From positions 1 to 6,374 of the forward strand of contig JAJYMU010000003.1 of the NCBI GenBank assembly GCA_021786655.1: a stretch of 6,374 bases of DNA, in the 5' to 3' direction. The notes beneath the pieces were generated by a model. The model saw only the letters and a list, made by a program, of their open reading frames with translations, was not told the DNA's origin and did not search any database. The DNA comes from Bacteroidota bacterium. GTDB lineage: Bacteria > Bacteroidota > Ignavibacteria > Ignavibacteriales > Melioribacteraceae. The position numbers and the translations under genes are program-made. Positions 6,369 through 6,374 of the stretch are shown here, piece by piece. Within the stretch, counting starts at the first letter, position 1. The number at the start of each line of letters is the position of its first letter.

Positions 6369-6374
6369 TGTTTG

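Overview
The window holds one truncated gene, four complete well-supported genes and one probable very small gene. It appears to be an ordinary chromosomal stretch. The organism is probably a member of the Bacteroidota/Ignavibacteriota/Chlorobiota group. The reasons are moderately AT-rich DNA, an Lgt of the type common in that group (GARLGHCLFYNP), and two sites upstream of the divergent genes that match the Bacteroidota-type promoter (TTG or TTTG, a spacer of about 20 bases, then TAnnTTTG). This placement is an inference from motifs; no marker gene settles it.

Layout. Bases 3-1286 (+) hold the 3' part of glnA (type I glutamine synthetase), whose first roughly 40-45 codons lie outside the window. 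A strong hairpin flanked by A and T runs (1310-1338) sits between glnA and the convergent leftward operon and can end transcription from both sides. Bases 4169-1364 (-) look like one operon: lgt (lipoprotein diacylglyceryl transferase), a probable 45-codon gene not previously obvious because of its size, an unrecognised 145-residue protein, and an RsmF-like m5C RNA methyltransferase. The genes are separated by a few bases or overlap. A predicted promoter lies at 4245-4277 (-). The 244-base gap 4170-4413 is a divergent promoter region. Rightward from it run a membrane-anchored PAS-type histidine kinase (4414-5709) and its overlapping NarL/FixJ-type response regulator (5682-6368), which form a two-component system.

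How they work together. The kinase and regulator are a clear cognate pair: signal in, phosphate from His228 of the kinase to Asp59 of the regulator, DNA binding out. The lgt operon mixes envelope lipoprotein maturation with RNA modification, a housekeeping grouping with no evident pathway link. glnA is an independent nitrogen-assimilation unit.

TTG start codons are frequent: lgt, the methyltransferase, the kinase and probably the small gene all appear to use TTG. I found no RNA genes, insertion sequences, CRISPR arrays or phage genes, and no convincing undescribed system. The best leads are the missed small gene, the unknown 145-residue protein tied to the methyltransferase, and the conflict between the kinase promoter and its apparent start codon.
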